Below are positions 18,053-27,299 of a DNA stretch of 64,000 nucleotides, piece by piece. The notes below the pieces were generated by a model that was not told the origin of the DNA, did no database searches, and saw only the letters and a list, made by a program, of their open reading frames with translations. Each line of letters starts with the position of its first letter. Positions within the stretch are counted from its first letter, which is position 1. Source of the DNA: LMUY01 sp965198565 (lineage in GTDB: Bacteria; Pseudomonadota; Alphaproteobacteria; Acetobacterales; Acetobacteraceae); NCBI GenBank assembly GCA_965198565.1, contig OZ240665.1, positions 1,984,001 through 2,048,000 on the forward strand. The letters are read 5' to 3'. A program made the position numbers and the translations under genes.

Positions 18053-19659
18053 GCAAGCCGGAGCACGCCGACATCGTCGTTATCGGCGCCGGGGCCAGCG
18101 GCGCCATCCACAGCATGGTGCTTGCCGAGGCCGGTCTGCGCGTCGTGTGCCTCGATCAAGGGGGATGGACGGAGCCCGCGCAGCATCCGCATTTCAACGA
18201 CGATTTCCAGTATCAGCGGCAGAACCGCTGGAACCCGGAGCCGAGCGTGCGGCGCGGTCCGGATGATTACCCCGTGCTCGGCGGCCAGTCGCACGCGTTG
18301 ATGTGGAACGGTATCGGCGGCTCTACCAACGTGTATGCGGCGTTGTGGCCGCGCTTGCGGCCTTCGGACTTCCGCAAGGGCACCGAGCACGGCCTCGCGC
18401 CCGATTGGCCGATCACCTATGAGGACCTGGCGCCGTACTACGACGAAGCCGACACGCTCATTGGCGTCAGCGGGCTCACCGGCGACCCGGGCATGCCGCC
18501 ACGCGCGCCCTATCCACTGGGGCCGCTGCCAGCTCGCAGCAGCGGACGCGCCATAGCCAAAGGTTTCGACACATTAGGCTGGCACTGGTGGCCGATGCCG
18601 GCCGGAATCATCTCCGAGACCTACAACGGCCGGGCTGCCTGCAACGGCTGCGGCAATTGCGGCTCAGGCTGCCCGCGCGGTTCGATGGCGAAGATGTCGA
18701 TCACGCACTGGCCGCGTGCGCTGGCGGCGGGTGCCGATCTGCGACCCGGCGCGCGCGTGGAGCGGATCGAAACCGGCCCGGACGGCCGCGCCAGAAGCGT
18801 CATCTACGTCGATCGCGCGACGGGTGAGCGCAGGGAGCAGACGGCCGACATCGTCATCGTAGCGGCCAACGGCATCGGCAGCCCGCGTATTCTCCTTATG
18901 TCCGAAAGCGCCCGTCATCCCAAGGGCCTCGGCAACCGCAACAACGTCGTCGGCCGCTACCTGCTGCACCACACGCTGGTCGCGGCCGAGATCTGGGTGG
19001 AAGAGCCGATCGAGTCCCATATCGGTAATTCGGGCGCGGTCATCAGCAGCGAGTTCGCGGAGACCGACGCGTCGCGCGGCTTCGTCAACGGCTTCAATTT
19101 CAACGTAGCGCGCACCGGGCCCGCCGGCGTCGCCGCCATCGGCTCGTTCGGGCACAGCGCCATGCCTTGGGGCGCCGGCCACCACGCTTGGTTCAAGCAG
19201 CATTTCGGCCACAGCTTCGGTGCGTACGCGATTGGGGACGATCTGCCTCAGGCCAGCAACCGCGTGACTCTGTCCGACAGCGAGACGGACAGCGACGGTC
19301 TGCCCGCGGCCAAGCTGCACTACATGCCGCACGAGAACGACTTGCGCATGATGCAATACGGCATCGACCGGCTGCGGGACCTGGCGCGTGGCGTGAATGC
19401 CTTCGACGTAGCCGTGACCGACTACTTCGAGAATGGCGTCTATCGCACGCCGGCTTGGCACATGTTAGGCACCTGCCGCATGGGCGCCGATCCCGAGACG
19501 TCGGTGACCAACGCGTGGCATCAAAGCTGGGAGGTGCCAAACCTCTATATCTGCGACGGCAGCAGCTTCGCCACCGGCGGCGTCGTTAACCCGACCAGCA
19601 CGGTCACAGCATTGGCGATTCGTAGCGCGCGACATTTGGTCGAAATCTCAAAGAACTGA
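18049..19659 (+). CDS. GMC-family flavin oxidoreductase (gluconate dehydrogenase-like large subunit)
   Basis: 536 residues from a GTG start. The FAD-binding Rossmann motif VVIGAGASGAIHSMVLAEAG opens the protein. MWNGIGGSTNVYAAL is the second GMC signature region, CNGCGNCGSGCPRGSM is a cysteine cluster seen in dehydrogenase-type GMC enzymes, and the C-terminal GSSFATGGVVNPTSTVTALA holds the active-site region, with HMLGTCRMG before it. It should oxidise an alcohol or sugar carbon and pass electrons on, possibly via the small subunit. No cytochrome c subunit gene follows. It is the last gene of the operon starting at 11835. Confidence 0.9.
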   Translation: MSKPEHADIVVIGAGASGAIHSMVLAEAGLRVVCLDQGGWTEPAQHPHFNDDFQYQRQNRWNPEPSVRRGPDDYPVLGGQSHALMWNGIGGSTNVYAALWPRLRPSDFRKGTEHGLAPDWPITYEDLAPYYDEADTLIGVSGLTGDPGMPPRAPYPLGPLPARSSGRAIAKGFDTLGWHWWPMPAGIISETYNGRAACNGCGNCGSGCPRGSMAKMSITHWPRALAAGADLRPGARVERIETGPDGRARSVIYVDRATGERREQTADIVIVAANGIGSPRILLMSESARHPKGLGNRNNVVGRYLLHHTLVAAEIWVEEPIESHIGNSGAVISSEFAETDASRGFVNGFNFNVARTGPAGVAAIGSFGHSAMPWGAGHHAWFKQHFGHSFGAYAIGDDLPQASNRVTLSDSETDSDGLPAAKLHYMPHENDLRMMQYGIDRLRDLARGVNAFDVAVTDYFENGVYRTPAWHMLGTCRMGADPETSVTNAWHQSWEVPNLYICDGSSFATGGVVNPTSTVTALAIRSARHLVEISKN

Positions 19660-19839
19660 GACAATGAAACAAAGCCACTATTTGCGTGGGTCGCCTCCAG
19701 GGAATGGCGGCTTTGTAGACTGCCGCCATCCGCGACCGCATCCTATCACAGCGTAAAGGAGTATGGTCCCAGGGGGGCGAGACCCGGAGTCCACGCTCGT
19801 CATGCCCGGCATCCTGCCCGTGCTTGGCCGGCTCGAGCA

Positions 19840-20082
19840 GAGGAATGGTTCGAAAGCCGCGGTTGTGAAGGCTGGAACCTGATCCCGCCTTTCATGCCCG
19901 GACCGGCGATCAAGTGTTTGGAATGGCTGTTGCCCGAGTTGCAGCGGGGCGGTGTGTTCCAGACGGAGTACGAGGGCGAAGGTACTCTCCGCTGCAGCCT
20001 CGGCCTGCGCCGCCCCAGCTTCCACAGCCGGGGCGCTCAGGCCCGGCACAACGGTACGTTTATTGGACATGCTCGCTCATGA
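19840..20082 (+). pseudogene. C-terminal remnant of a flavin-dependent monooxygenase (NtaA/SnaA/DmoA-like)
   Basis: Reading from 19840, the frame gives EEWFESRGCEGWNLIPPF, then LEWLLPELQRGGVFQTEYEG and LGLRRPSF. This matches the C-terminal end of the NtaA/SnaA/DmoA bacterial-luciferase-like monooxygenases (pattern GFNLMPP...VPELQRRGLFRTEYEG...LGLPRP). Everything upstream is gone and the frame breaks before the EEWF segment. Such enzymes attack organosulfur compounds or chelators and often sit next to amino-acid-type ABC transporters, as here. 19660-19839 holds nothing I can recognise. Confidence 0.65.
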
Positions 20083-20973
20083 AGATGCCCAACCCGTTGG
20101 TGCTTTCGCGATCCATGCTCGTGAGCCTGCTGCTGCCCGCTTACGCGCAGCAGCCCGCAACTCAGCCAGGAGCCGATCCAGTACTGAACCAGCAGGCAGA
20201 TCCGGCACTGGTCAAGATGGTTCCATCTGATATCGCAGCCAAGCCCTTCAGGGTGGCCGTGGCCCTCGGCTTGCCACCCGACGACTTCCGCGACGACAAA
20301 GGAGACATGGTCGGCTGGGAGATCGACATCTTGCGTGCCGCCACGCAGTCATTGGGGCTGAGCCTGAACCTGCTGCCCACCACCTTCGACACGCTCATAC
20401 CCGGTCTGCAATCGCAGTGGTTCGACGCGGCGATGGGTGAGATGAGCGTCAGCGTTGTGCGGGAGAAGGTGGTGGATATGATAGGCACGCTGCTTGGCAA
20501 CGAGCTGTTTGTCGCCCCCGCCGACAGCACCCTTTCGGTGAAAACTCTCGACGATCTATGCGGCCTGACCGTCGCCACCACCCGCAGCTCCCGCGAAATG
20601 GTGTTTGGGGACGAGCAGCAGCCGAATGCGCCGCCGCCTGCAAGAAGCCGATCAACCTGCTGGTCTTCATCGACGGCGACGGTGCAGCGCAGGCGATGAT
20701 GAGCCGGCGGGCCGACTTGTTATGGTTTAGTTCCACGGCCGTAAGCTACTTCGTGGTGCAGACCAAGGGTCGTGCCAAAGTCGTCGGCAGCTACACCGCC
20801 CCCCCTATATCGGCGTGGCGCTGCCCAAGGGTTCGGGGATGGCGGCGCCCTTGCAGGCCGCGATCCAGCACCTGGTCGACAATGGCACTTCCGGGCGGAT
20901 CGTTGCCAAATGGGGCCTGGGCAACGGAGCGGTGAAGCAGGCGCCGTTGAACCCGACGAACGCGGAACAATGA
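20079..20973 (+). pseudogene. Polar amino-acid ABC transporter substrate-binding protein, frameshifted
   Basis: It starts with a signal peptide (MKMPNPLVLSRSMLVSLLLPAYA) and a typical SBP family 3 body (FRVAVALGLPPDDF, GWEIDILRAATQSLGLSLNLLP, FDAAMGEMSVSVVREKVVDM). The frame breaks near 20620, continues in another frame as KKPINLLVFIDGDGAAQAMM to about 20800, then returns in a third frame as YIGVALPKGSGMAAPLQAAI up to the stop at 20971-20973. The second break falls in a C-rich run. The TGA overlaps the permease ATG (20970), so this was a coupled operon before decay. Confidence 0.85.
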
Positions 20974-21831
20974 TCTCCGGCGTGGGGGATCGCCTCACGC
21001 CCGATCTGGCCGAGCCTGCATCGGGCGAGGCGATGCAGGTTGTCCCACTACGCCATCCCTGGACCTGGGCCGCCAGTGCTGTGGCCGTTCTGGTGGCGGC
21101 AGGCGTGGCCTGGAGCGTCGCCACGAACCCGGCCTTTCAATGGCCAGTCGTGGCGCAGTACCTGTTCAATGGTCAAATCTTGGCCGGGCTGGGCCGCACG
21201 CTGGAGTTGACGGTCGCGGCCATGGCGCTGGGCCTGGTGCTGGGCACTGCGCTGGCCGTGATGCGGCTTTCCAACAACAGGCTGCTATCCACTCTGAGCT
21301 GGCTCTACATTTGGTTCTTCCGCAGCGTCCCGTGCTGGTTCAGCTCATTTTCTGGTACATTTCGGCGCGCTTTACCCACACATTACCCTCGCGCTGCCAT
21401 GGGGGTCCGTGCTCTACAGCGCTTCCACCAACGCTGTGATTACTCCCTTGACCGCCGCCCTGGCCGGGCTCGGCCTGTCGTAGGCGGCCTACACCGCCCA
21501 AGTGATCCGCGCCGGTATCCTCTCAGTCTCGCGGGCCCAGACCCGCGCGGCCAAGGCCTTGGGTACGGGCCCGGCAACGATTTTCATGCGCATCGTATTC
21601 CCACAGGCGATCCCGCCCGTAGGCAACGAAGTGGTCTCCATGGTGAAGGGAACGTCCCTGGTGAGCGTGATCGCGATGGCTGACCTGCTCTACACCGCGC
21701 AGCTCATCTACGCCCTCAACTACGAGACGATCCCGCTGCTGATCGTCGCGTCGCTCTGGTATCTCGCCATCGTCTCCGCGTTATCCGCGGGGCAACATGC
21801 GCTGGAACGTCACTATGGGCGCCGAGCGTGA
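20970..21831 (+). pseudogene. Polar amino-acid ABC transporter permease, frameshifted and with in-frame stop
   Basis: The N-terminal half is intact (LGRTLELTVAAMALGLVLGT, LYIWFFRSVP). One base is missing near 21335, after which LVQLIFWY continues in another frame. A second shift near 21359 leads into FGALYPHITLALPW, and an in-frame TAG at 21481-21483 interrupts LGLS-AAYTAQVIRAGI, where the family normally has Glu. The end RAAKALGTGPATIFMRIVFP is the EAA loop. At least three lesions make it non-functional. The GTGA overlap with the ATPase gene is preserved. Confidence 0.87.
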
Positions 21832-22584
21832 ACGAGCCGATGGTCCGTATCCGCGGTCTGCGCAAGCGCTTCGGGGCTAAAGAAGTGATTCGCGGCATCG
21901 ATCTGGACGTGTGCTCAGGTTCAGTGATGTGCATCATTGGACCATCGGGTTCCGGCAAGAGCACACTGCTGTCCTGCATCAACCATCTCGAGCGGATCGA
22001 TGGCGGCCGGATGTGGGGGGGGGCGAGCTAGTGGGTTACCGCGAGCATGCCGGCAGGCTCTACGAATTGCTCGAACGGAAGGTGGCGCGAATGCGCGCAC
22101 GCATCGGCATGGTGTTCCAGCATTCAACTTGTTCCCGCACATGACGGCGCTGCAGAACGTCATTGAGGCGGCGGTCCGAGTGAAGCGCCTGCCCCAGGCC
22201 CAGGCCCAGGCTTTGCAGTTCCTGGACCGCGTGGGACTGGCTGATAAATGCGCTGCCTTCCATCCCAATTGTCCGGCGGCTAGCAACAGCGGGTGGCGAT
22301 CGCGCGAGCATTGGCAATGGAGCCGCAGTTGATGCTGTTCGATGAGCCGACCTCCGCCCTGGACCCCGAGCTGGTGGGCGAGGTCCTGGCCGTCATGCGC
22401 GACCTTGCCAAGAGCGGAATGACCATGATGGTGGTCACGCACGAACTCTCCTTCGTGCGCGAGGTGGGTGACAATCTCGTCTTCATGGCGGACGGACGAA
22501 TTGTGGAACGAGGGTCGCCTCGAACCGTCCTTTGGCAGCCCCCAGGAGACGAGGACACGCGAGTTCCTAGCTCGGGTGCTCTGA
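21828..22584 (+). pseudogene. Polar amino-acid ABC transporter ATP-binding protein, multiply broken
   Basis: Starts MNEPMVRIRGLRKRFG with an intact Walker A (IIGPSGSGKSTLL). The frame is lost in a run of eight or more G at about 22014-22023, again near 22126 (FNLFPHMTALQNV in a new frame), and shortly before LSGG. The signature LSGGQQQR is cut by an in-frame TAG (22281-22283) in place of the first Gln. Walker B (LMLFDEPTSALDP) and the H-loop (VVTHELSF) remain. A last shift near 22535 separates the tail EFLARVL and the TGA at 22582. With at least five lesions it is dead. Confidence 0.87.
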
Positions 22585-22736
22585 AGTCATCACTTATACC
22601 AGTCATCCCCTGTGTTGACTCGGGTGTGATTTGGTGCGGCTCGTGCGGCTCTGGTTCGGTTTTGGCCTGACCTGTTGGGTGGGCTGATGATGAACGGCAT
22701 ACGACTGGTGATCCGCGATGATCTCTCTGTCCAGCT

Positions 22737-23080
22737 TCTCTTTAGTTCCTTGGCGACGCGTGTCGCCGTGGCTTTAGTCTTTTCCACGAATTCCCATTAA
22801 GATGCGCACTGCCCGCTTCTAGGGCAAAGCATAACAAGAAGTCGAACGGCGTTGCTGGCTCGAATGGACGTACGACGGTCTGTTTCCCTAATCCTGTGGC
22901 CAAGAGCGGATGCACAAGGGAGACGCCCAAACCCGCGGCGACGAATTGGCACACGGTCCAAGTTCAGCGACATGGGGTAGACGCGCTGATCGTCGACGAG
23001 CAGCTCGAAAGGTCTTGCTCATGCCAGACAGTGAATCAAACATCAGCACGCGCGTCGTATAGCGGAGTCTCGGACAGGCT
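22737..23080 (-). pseudogene. C-terminal remnant of a LysR-family regulator
   Basis: Minus-strand pieces in changing frames line up with the effector-domain end of a LysR regulator: MFDSLSGMSKTF, then DDQRVYPMSLNLDRV, then CQFVAAGLGVSLVHPLLA and FDFLLCFALEAGSAHL, and finally EFVEKTKATATRVAKEL. At least four frame changes occur and the HTH half is missing. It converges on the dead amino-acid transporter genes and ends at the chemoreceptor gene. 22585-22736 holds nothing else I can identify. Confidence 0.7.
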
Positions 23081-23081
23081 C

Positions 23082-24719
23082 CTAGCCGAGTTGGAACTGT
23101 CCAAGCATGTCCGACAAGTCGCTCGTCTCCTGCGCCAATGAGTGCGTCGCCGCGGTCGCTTGCTCGACCATCGCCGCGTTTTGCTGCGTGACCTGATCCA
23201 TCTGATTGACCGCGGTATTGACCTCGTGCAGCGCCGTCGATTGCTCCCGCGTGGTCAATGCAATCTCACTCACGATGGCATTGATCTCGGATACCTTGAC
23301 CATGATCCGGCCGAGCGCCTCGCCAGTTTCGTCAACCAGGGCCACGCCTGCCTTGACCTGCTGCCCAGACGCCGAAATCAACGTCTTGATCTCCTTGGCC
23401 GCACTGGCCGAACGTTGCGCCAGTGCCCGCACTTCGGATGCGACGACGGCAAAGCCGCGGCCCGCCTCGCCCGCCCGCGCCGCCTCTACGCCGGCATTCA
23501 AGGCCAGCAGATTGGTCTGAAACGCAATCTCGTCGATCACACCGATGATCTGACTGACCTGCTGCGAAGACTTCTCGATGGTGCCCATCGCCTGGACGGC
23601 TTGCCCCACGATTTGGCCCGCATGCTCGGCGTCGGATTTGGCGGTTGCCACCATCGATTGGGCCTGCACCGAGCCTTCTGATGTCTTCTTGATCGTCGCC
23701 GTCACATGGTCGAGCGCCGCCGCGGTCTGTTCCAAGCTTGCCGCCTGCTGCTCGGTGCGGCGCGCAAGATCGTCAGATGCAGACGATATCTCCTGCGTTC
23801 CCGTGCGTATCGCCTCAGCGCCCTCCGAGATACGTGTCAAGGTCGCCCGCAAGTTGGTGTGCGCCGTGTTATAATCGGCGCACAGCTTGGCGAACGCAGG
23901 GGCGAACGGCTCCTTGATGACATGATTGAGATTGCCCTCGGCCAGCCGCGTCAATCCGTCGGCAACCTGGGTGAGGGCGGTGATGTCGGTGGCGAATTTC
24001 ACGACCTTCACAACCTTGTTGTTCAGGTCGAAAATCGGGTTGTAGGATGCCTGGATCCAAACCTCCTTGCCTCCCTTGCCAATCCGCTTGAACGTTGCGG
24101 AAACAAATTCCCCATTGGCCAACTGCCGCCAAAATGCTTGGTATTCGGACGTACTCGCATAGGCGGGCTCGACGAAGAGGCGATGATGCTGGCCTTTGAT
24201 CTCGTCCATGCGATAGCCAAGCAGGTTCAGGAAGTTGTCGTTGGCGGTGAGGATTTCGCCGTCGGGGGTGAACTCGATGATGGCCTGCACGAGTGAAATG
24301 CAATTGATCTTGGCCTCGAACTCGGCAGTCCGAAGCTTCTCATCGGTGGTGACCGACGCGACCTTGACGACTTTCTCCACCCCGCCCTTGGCATTCTTGA
24401 CCGGATTGTACGTCGCCTGGATCCAGACCTCCCTGCCACCCTTGCCGATGCGTTTGTATTCCCGTGCTTCGAACTCGCCCCGACCCAGCTTGTCCCAAAA
24501 CGCCTTGTAGTCCGCACTCTCCGCATAGCCCGGTTCGATAAAAATACTGTGGTGCTTGCCTCTGATCTCATCGAGGCTGTAGCCCATTACCTGGCAGAAG
24601 TTTTCGTTGGCCGATAGGATTATCCCACTCGGACTGAACTCAATGATGGCCAGCGAGCGCCCAAGCGCGTCAAGCGTGGCCTTGAGATTTCTTCCGCGCC
24701 GGAATGGGTTGCCAAACAA
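23082..24719 (-). CDS. Cytoplasmic methyl-accepting chemotaxis protein with two PAS domains
   Basis: 545 residues from TTG 24719, which is preceded by AAAGGAAG at about 5 bases. Two tandem PAS domains (about 20-130 and 142-250) are near copies: GKGGREVWIQATYNP in the first, GKGGKEVWIQASYNP in the second. A short HAMP-like linker (LTRLAEGNLNHVI) leads to a signalling domain with the hairpin tip EIAFQTNLLALNAGVEAARAGE. No transmembrane segment is visible, so it is a soluble receptor of the Aer2/PAS-MCP type, probably sensing redox or a small ligand through heme or flavin. It is a fully intact gene inside a decayed stretch. Confidence 0.93.
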   Translation of the reverse strand: MFGNPFRRGRNLKATLDALGRSLAIIEFSPSGIILSANENFCQVMGYSLDEIRGKHHSIFIEPGYAESADYKAFWDKLGRGEFEAREYKRIGKGGREVWIQATYNPVKNAKGGVEKVVKVASVTTDEKLRTAEFEAKINCISLVQAIIEFTPDGEILTANDNFLNLLGYRMDEIKGQHHRLFVEPAYASTSEYQAFWRQLANGEFVSATFKRIGKGGKEVWIQASYNPIFDLNNKVVKVVKFATDITALTQVADGLTRLAEGNLNHVIKEPFAPAFAKLCADYNTAHTNLRATLTRISEGAEAIRTGTQEISSASDDLARRTEQQAASLEQTAAALDHVTATIKKTSEGSVQAQSMVATAKSDAEHAGQIVGQAVQAMGTIEKSSQQVSQIIGVIDEIAFQTNLLALNAGVEAARAGEAGRGFAVVASEVRALAQRSASAAKEIKTLISASGQQVKAGVALVDETGEALGRIMVKVSEINAIVSEIALTTREQSTALHEVNTAVNQMDQVTQQNAAMVEQATAATHSLAQETSDLSDMLGQFQLG

Positions 24720-24989
24720 GGGGACTTCCTTTGAAAATCTGGGTGCGTCTCACCGGACAATCCGACAAAAAGGTGTAGAATGCGCTAACGCGCCGATCGA
24801 AGACGACCTCAGCAACAGCGAAGCGGCCGGCGACGGCAAAGAGCCAGAGTGACGGGCTGGTTCGTTGCTTACGATAAACCAGCCGCCAGAGCCTCCAGCC
24901 AAGCCCAATACAGGCAACAATCCAGCAGATCGGCGTTGGTGACCACGAGCGGGCGCAGTTCGCGGACTGCATGCAACCTCTTCCTTGAG

Positions 24990-25392
24990 AGAGGACTTTG
25001 AGGCCGCGTTATAGACGGATAGGGCGCAGCCTGCGCGTCCAAGTGGTTCGGCGGCGGCTTCAACCCCAACGACGATGCCGCAATGCGGATCACACCACAC
25101 AAGGAGGTCATCCACGACGATGCCGGGCGTCGCGTTCTCCGCGGCCACGATCAACGCATGCCGTACCCGCTTGTCAAACACCATGCCGTCGAGCCGGACT
25201 ACGCCGTCCTCGACCGCTATCCCGACATTGGCGGCGGCGATCCAAGACTGGCTATCCAGTTCCCAGCGCAGCCGCCGCTCCACTTCCTCGTCGCTATCCC
25301 CGGCCTGAATGGCCTGCAAGGCGCGCGAATTACTCACAGCAGGTCGTGGCGGCTAACCACGCCCACCACCATCCGCGCCCGCGCCGCCCGCA
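24990..25392 (-). pseudogene. Remnant of a CBS-BON domain protein
   Basis: On the minus strand MVVGVVSRHDLL, typical of the end of a second CBS domain, stops at a TGA near 25336. In another frame VSNSRALQAIQAGDSDEEVERRL and VEDGVVRLDGMVFDKRVRHALIVA, then VDDLLVWCDP follow, which is a BON domain. One frameshift joins the two. Most of the CBS pair is missing because the upstream side runs straight into the VWA remnant. The tail toward 24750 is not recognisable. Such proteins are usually cytoplasmic and ligand-binding. Confidence 0.65.
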
Positions 25393-26124
25393 ACTCGCCG
25401 GACGATGGGCATCCGCCATCGGCGAGCCGCCCTCGGCGAAGTCGCCCAGCAGCATCAGCAAGATGCGCGACGGCTGCGTCACGTGGCGCTGCTCGCAAGT
25501 CCAGCGCCTGGGCCGATCTGGCTGCCACCGCCGAGCTGCACCGCCATCAGCACGTCTACCGGGTCACCCGCCTGGTCCGACAGGTCCACCACGCTGGTGT
25601 CGAACATCATCACGCGCACCGTCACCGCGGGCAAGCTGGACAGCACGGCCGCCATCACTGCGGCGTGGATCACCGACATCGCCATGGAGCCGCTCTGGTC
25701 CATGCAGAGGATCACCGTCCAGGGAAATCGCCGCTTGGCGCGGCTGTGGAAGCGCAGCCGCTCGGCCACCAGAATCTGCCGCTCGACATTCCAATGCTTG
25801 AGGTTGTCGCGCACCGTCGCGCGGAAATCGAGGTTGTCCGCCGCCCGCCGCGCCGCCGAACTACGCCGCCGCCGCGCACCCGACAGCGCCCGCTGCATCT
25901 CGGTGCGCAGCCGGCGCAGCAGGTCCGCATTCGGCTGCAGCGCCGCGAGCGCCGCCGGGTCGCGCAGGATACCCGCCATGCCGTATTCGTCCACGGCGTG
26001 GACCTGGATGGTCTCGCACACGCTGACGGGGAACAGCCGGCTCATCTCGCCCAGCCAGTCAAGCACGGTGAGCTGCGAGGGGTCGAGCGAGCCCGCCTGT
26101 TTCGGCCCGGCAGCGGCGCCCTAG
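25393..26124 (-). pseudogene. VWA-domain (CoxE/YehP-like) protein remnant cut by an IS element
   Basis: The longest frame gives LDPSQLTVLDWLGEMSRLFP, then FPWTVILCMDQSGSMAMSV, where DQSGS is the metal-ion-dependent adhesion (MIDAS) motif of VWA domains, and VRVMMFDTSVVDLSDQAGDP. It stops at 25479, but the next strand of the fold (VTQPSRILLMLLGDFAEGG) continues in another frame to about 25400. The N-terminal end is cut at 26124, exactly where the IS481-type element begins. Such proteins usually work with MoxR-type ATPases, and a MoxR remnant lies beyond the element. Confidence 0.75.
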
Positions 26125-27153
26125 CTGTCGTTGCTATGGAGGTTGTCCCTCCGGGGCTGAGGGAGGAGGTTATGGGTGTGAGGCCTGCAACCCCAAGCCC
26201 GGAGCCCCGGATGGACACCCATAACAATGCCAGAACCACCTGCCATGGTCGAATGCTGATCGTGCAACGTCTCGCGAGCGGATGGTCCGTGGCAGCCGTC
26301 GCCCATGCCCAGGGCGTCACACCCAAAACCGTGCGCAAATGGCGCGACCGCCACGCCGCAGAGGGCCACACCGGCCTCGCCAACCGCTCCTCCCGCCCGC
26401 ATCGCAGCCCAGCCCGCCTGGACGCGGCCGACGAGGACACGATCGAGGCATTGCGACGCCAGCGCCTGTCCGGCCCGGCCATCGCCCGTAGGCTCGGCCG
26501 CCCCATCTCCACCATCGGCCACGTGCTGCGGCGCCCCGGCCTCGGCCGCCTGACCGCGCTCGATCCCCGGCCGCCCATCATCCGCTACGAACGCGAACAG
26601 CCCGGCGAGCTGATCCACATCGACATCAAGAAGCTCGGCCGCATCGACGGCATCGGCCACCGCATCACCGGCGACCGCACCGGCCAAAGCAACCGCCGCG
26701 CTGCAGGCCGTGGCCTCGGATGGGAATACCTGCATGTCGCCATCGATGACCGATCGCGCCTGGCCTTCACGCAGCTGCTGCCCAGCGAACGCAAGGAAGA
26801 CGCAACCGCCTTCCTGGAAAGCAGTCTTGCTTGGTTCCAACACCACGGCATCACCGTCCAGCGCGTGATGACCGACAACGGGTCAGCCTACAAAAGCAAG
26901 CTGTTCGCCGCCGCGCTGGACCGGCATGGCATAGCCCACAAACGCACCCGGCCCTACACGCCAAAGCCGAGCGCTTCATCCAAAGCAGCATCCGCGAATG
27001 AGCCTATGCCACCCCATTCAACACCTCAGCCGAACGCCAGCAGGCCATGCACCCATGGCTGCACGACTACAACACCGCACGACCACACTCAGCCCTCGGC
27101 GGAAAACCTCCCATCTCCAGGCTCAACAGGGACAACCTCCAGAGCAGCGACAG
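26125..27153 (+). mobile_element. IS481-family insertion sequence (1029 bp) with matched terminal inverted repeats, CTAG flanks
   Basis: The element is bounded by 26-base terminal inverted repeats (26125-26150 and 27128-27153) that match at 24 of 26 positions, starting CTGTCG and running into GGAGGTTGTCCCT. A CTAG tetranucleotide borders both ends (26121-26124 and 27154-27157), which fits the CTAG target preference known for IS481. Inside is one transposase frame on the plus strand, now broken. It is inserted between the VWA and MoxR remnants. Confidence 0.88.
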
Positions 27154-27157
27154 CTAG
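26211..27157 (+). pseudogene. IS481-family transposase, inactivated
   Basis: ATG 26211 has GGAG upstream. The N-terminal HTH (SVAAVAHAQGVTPKTVRKW, GPAIARRLGRPISTIGHVL) and the rve integrase core (LIHIDIKKLGRI with the first Asp, VMTDNGSAYKS with the second) are intact. After KRTRPYTPK, near 26968, about ten bases are missing, shifting the frame. The remainder (AERFIQSSIRE, AYATPFNTSAERQQAMH, HSALGGKPPISRLNRDNL) is in a new frame, with a TGA replacing the usual Trp after SIRE. The final stop TAG (27155-27157) uses the flanking CTAG. Two lesions make it inactive. Confidence 0.88.
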
Positions 27158-27226
27158 CCGAGTTGTTCGAGCAGGACGGCCTAGGCCACTCGCTCGCGCC
27201 TTCGCATCCAGACACCTTGGGATTCG

Positions 27227-27246
27227 CTCTCCCCCTGGCGGGAGAG
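27227..27246. repeat. REP-like palindrome (CTCTCCC-N6-GGGAGAG)
   Basis: Perfect 7-base arms, followed by GGTGAGGGTGG. It belongs to the same family as the elements at 28361-28500, 36231, 41470 and 53757. It sits between the IS481 element and the MoxR remnant. Confidence 0.7.
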
Positions 27247-27299
27247 GGTGAGGGTGGCTCGGGCAAGCCAGAGTGGGTGTAGCCCAGCCCCAAGCCTGC

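Noticed and set aside
20079..22584. Programmed frameshifting in the amino-acid transporter genes
   Set aside because: Too many lesions of different kinds, including TAG at conserved positions, and no slippery-site or structure pattern shared between them. Decay explains them better.
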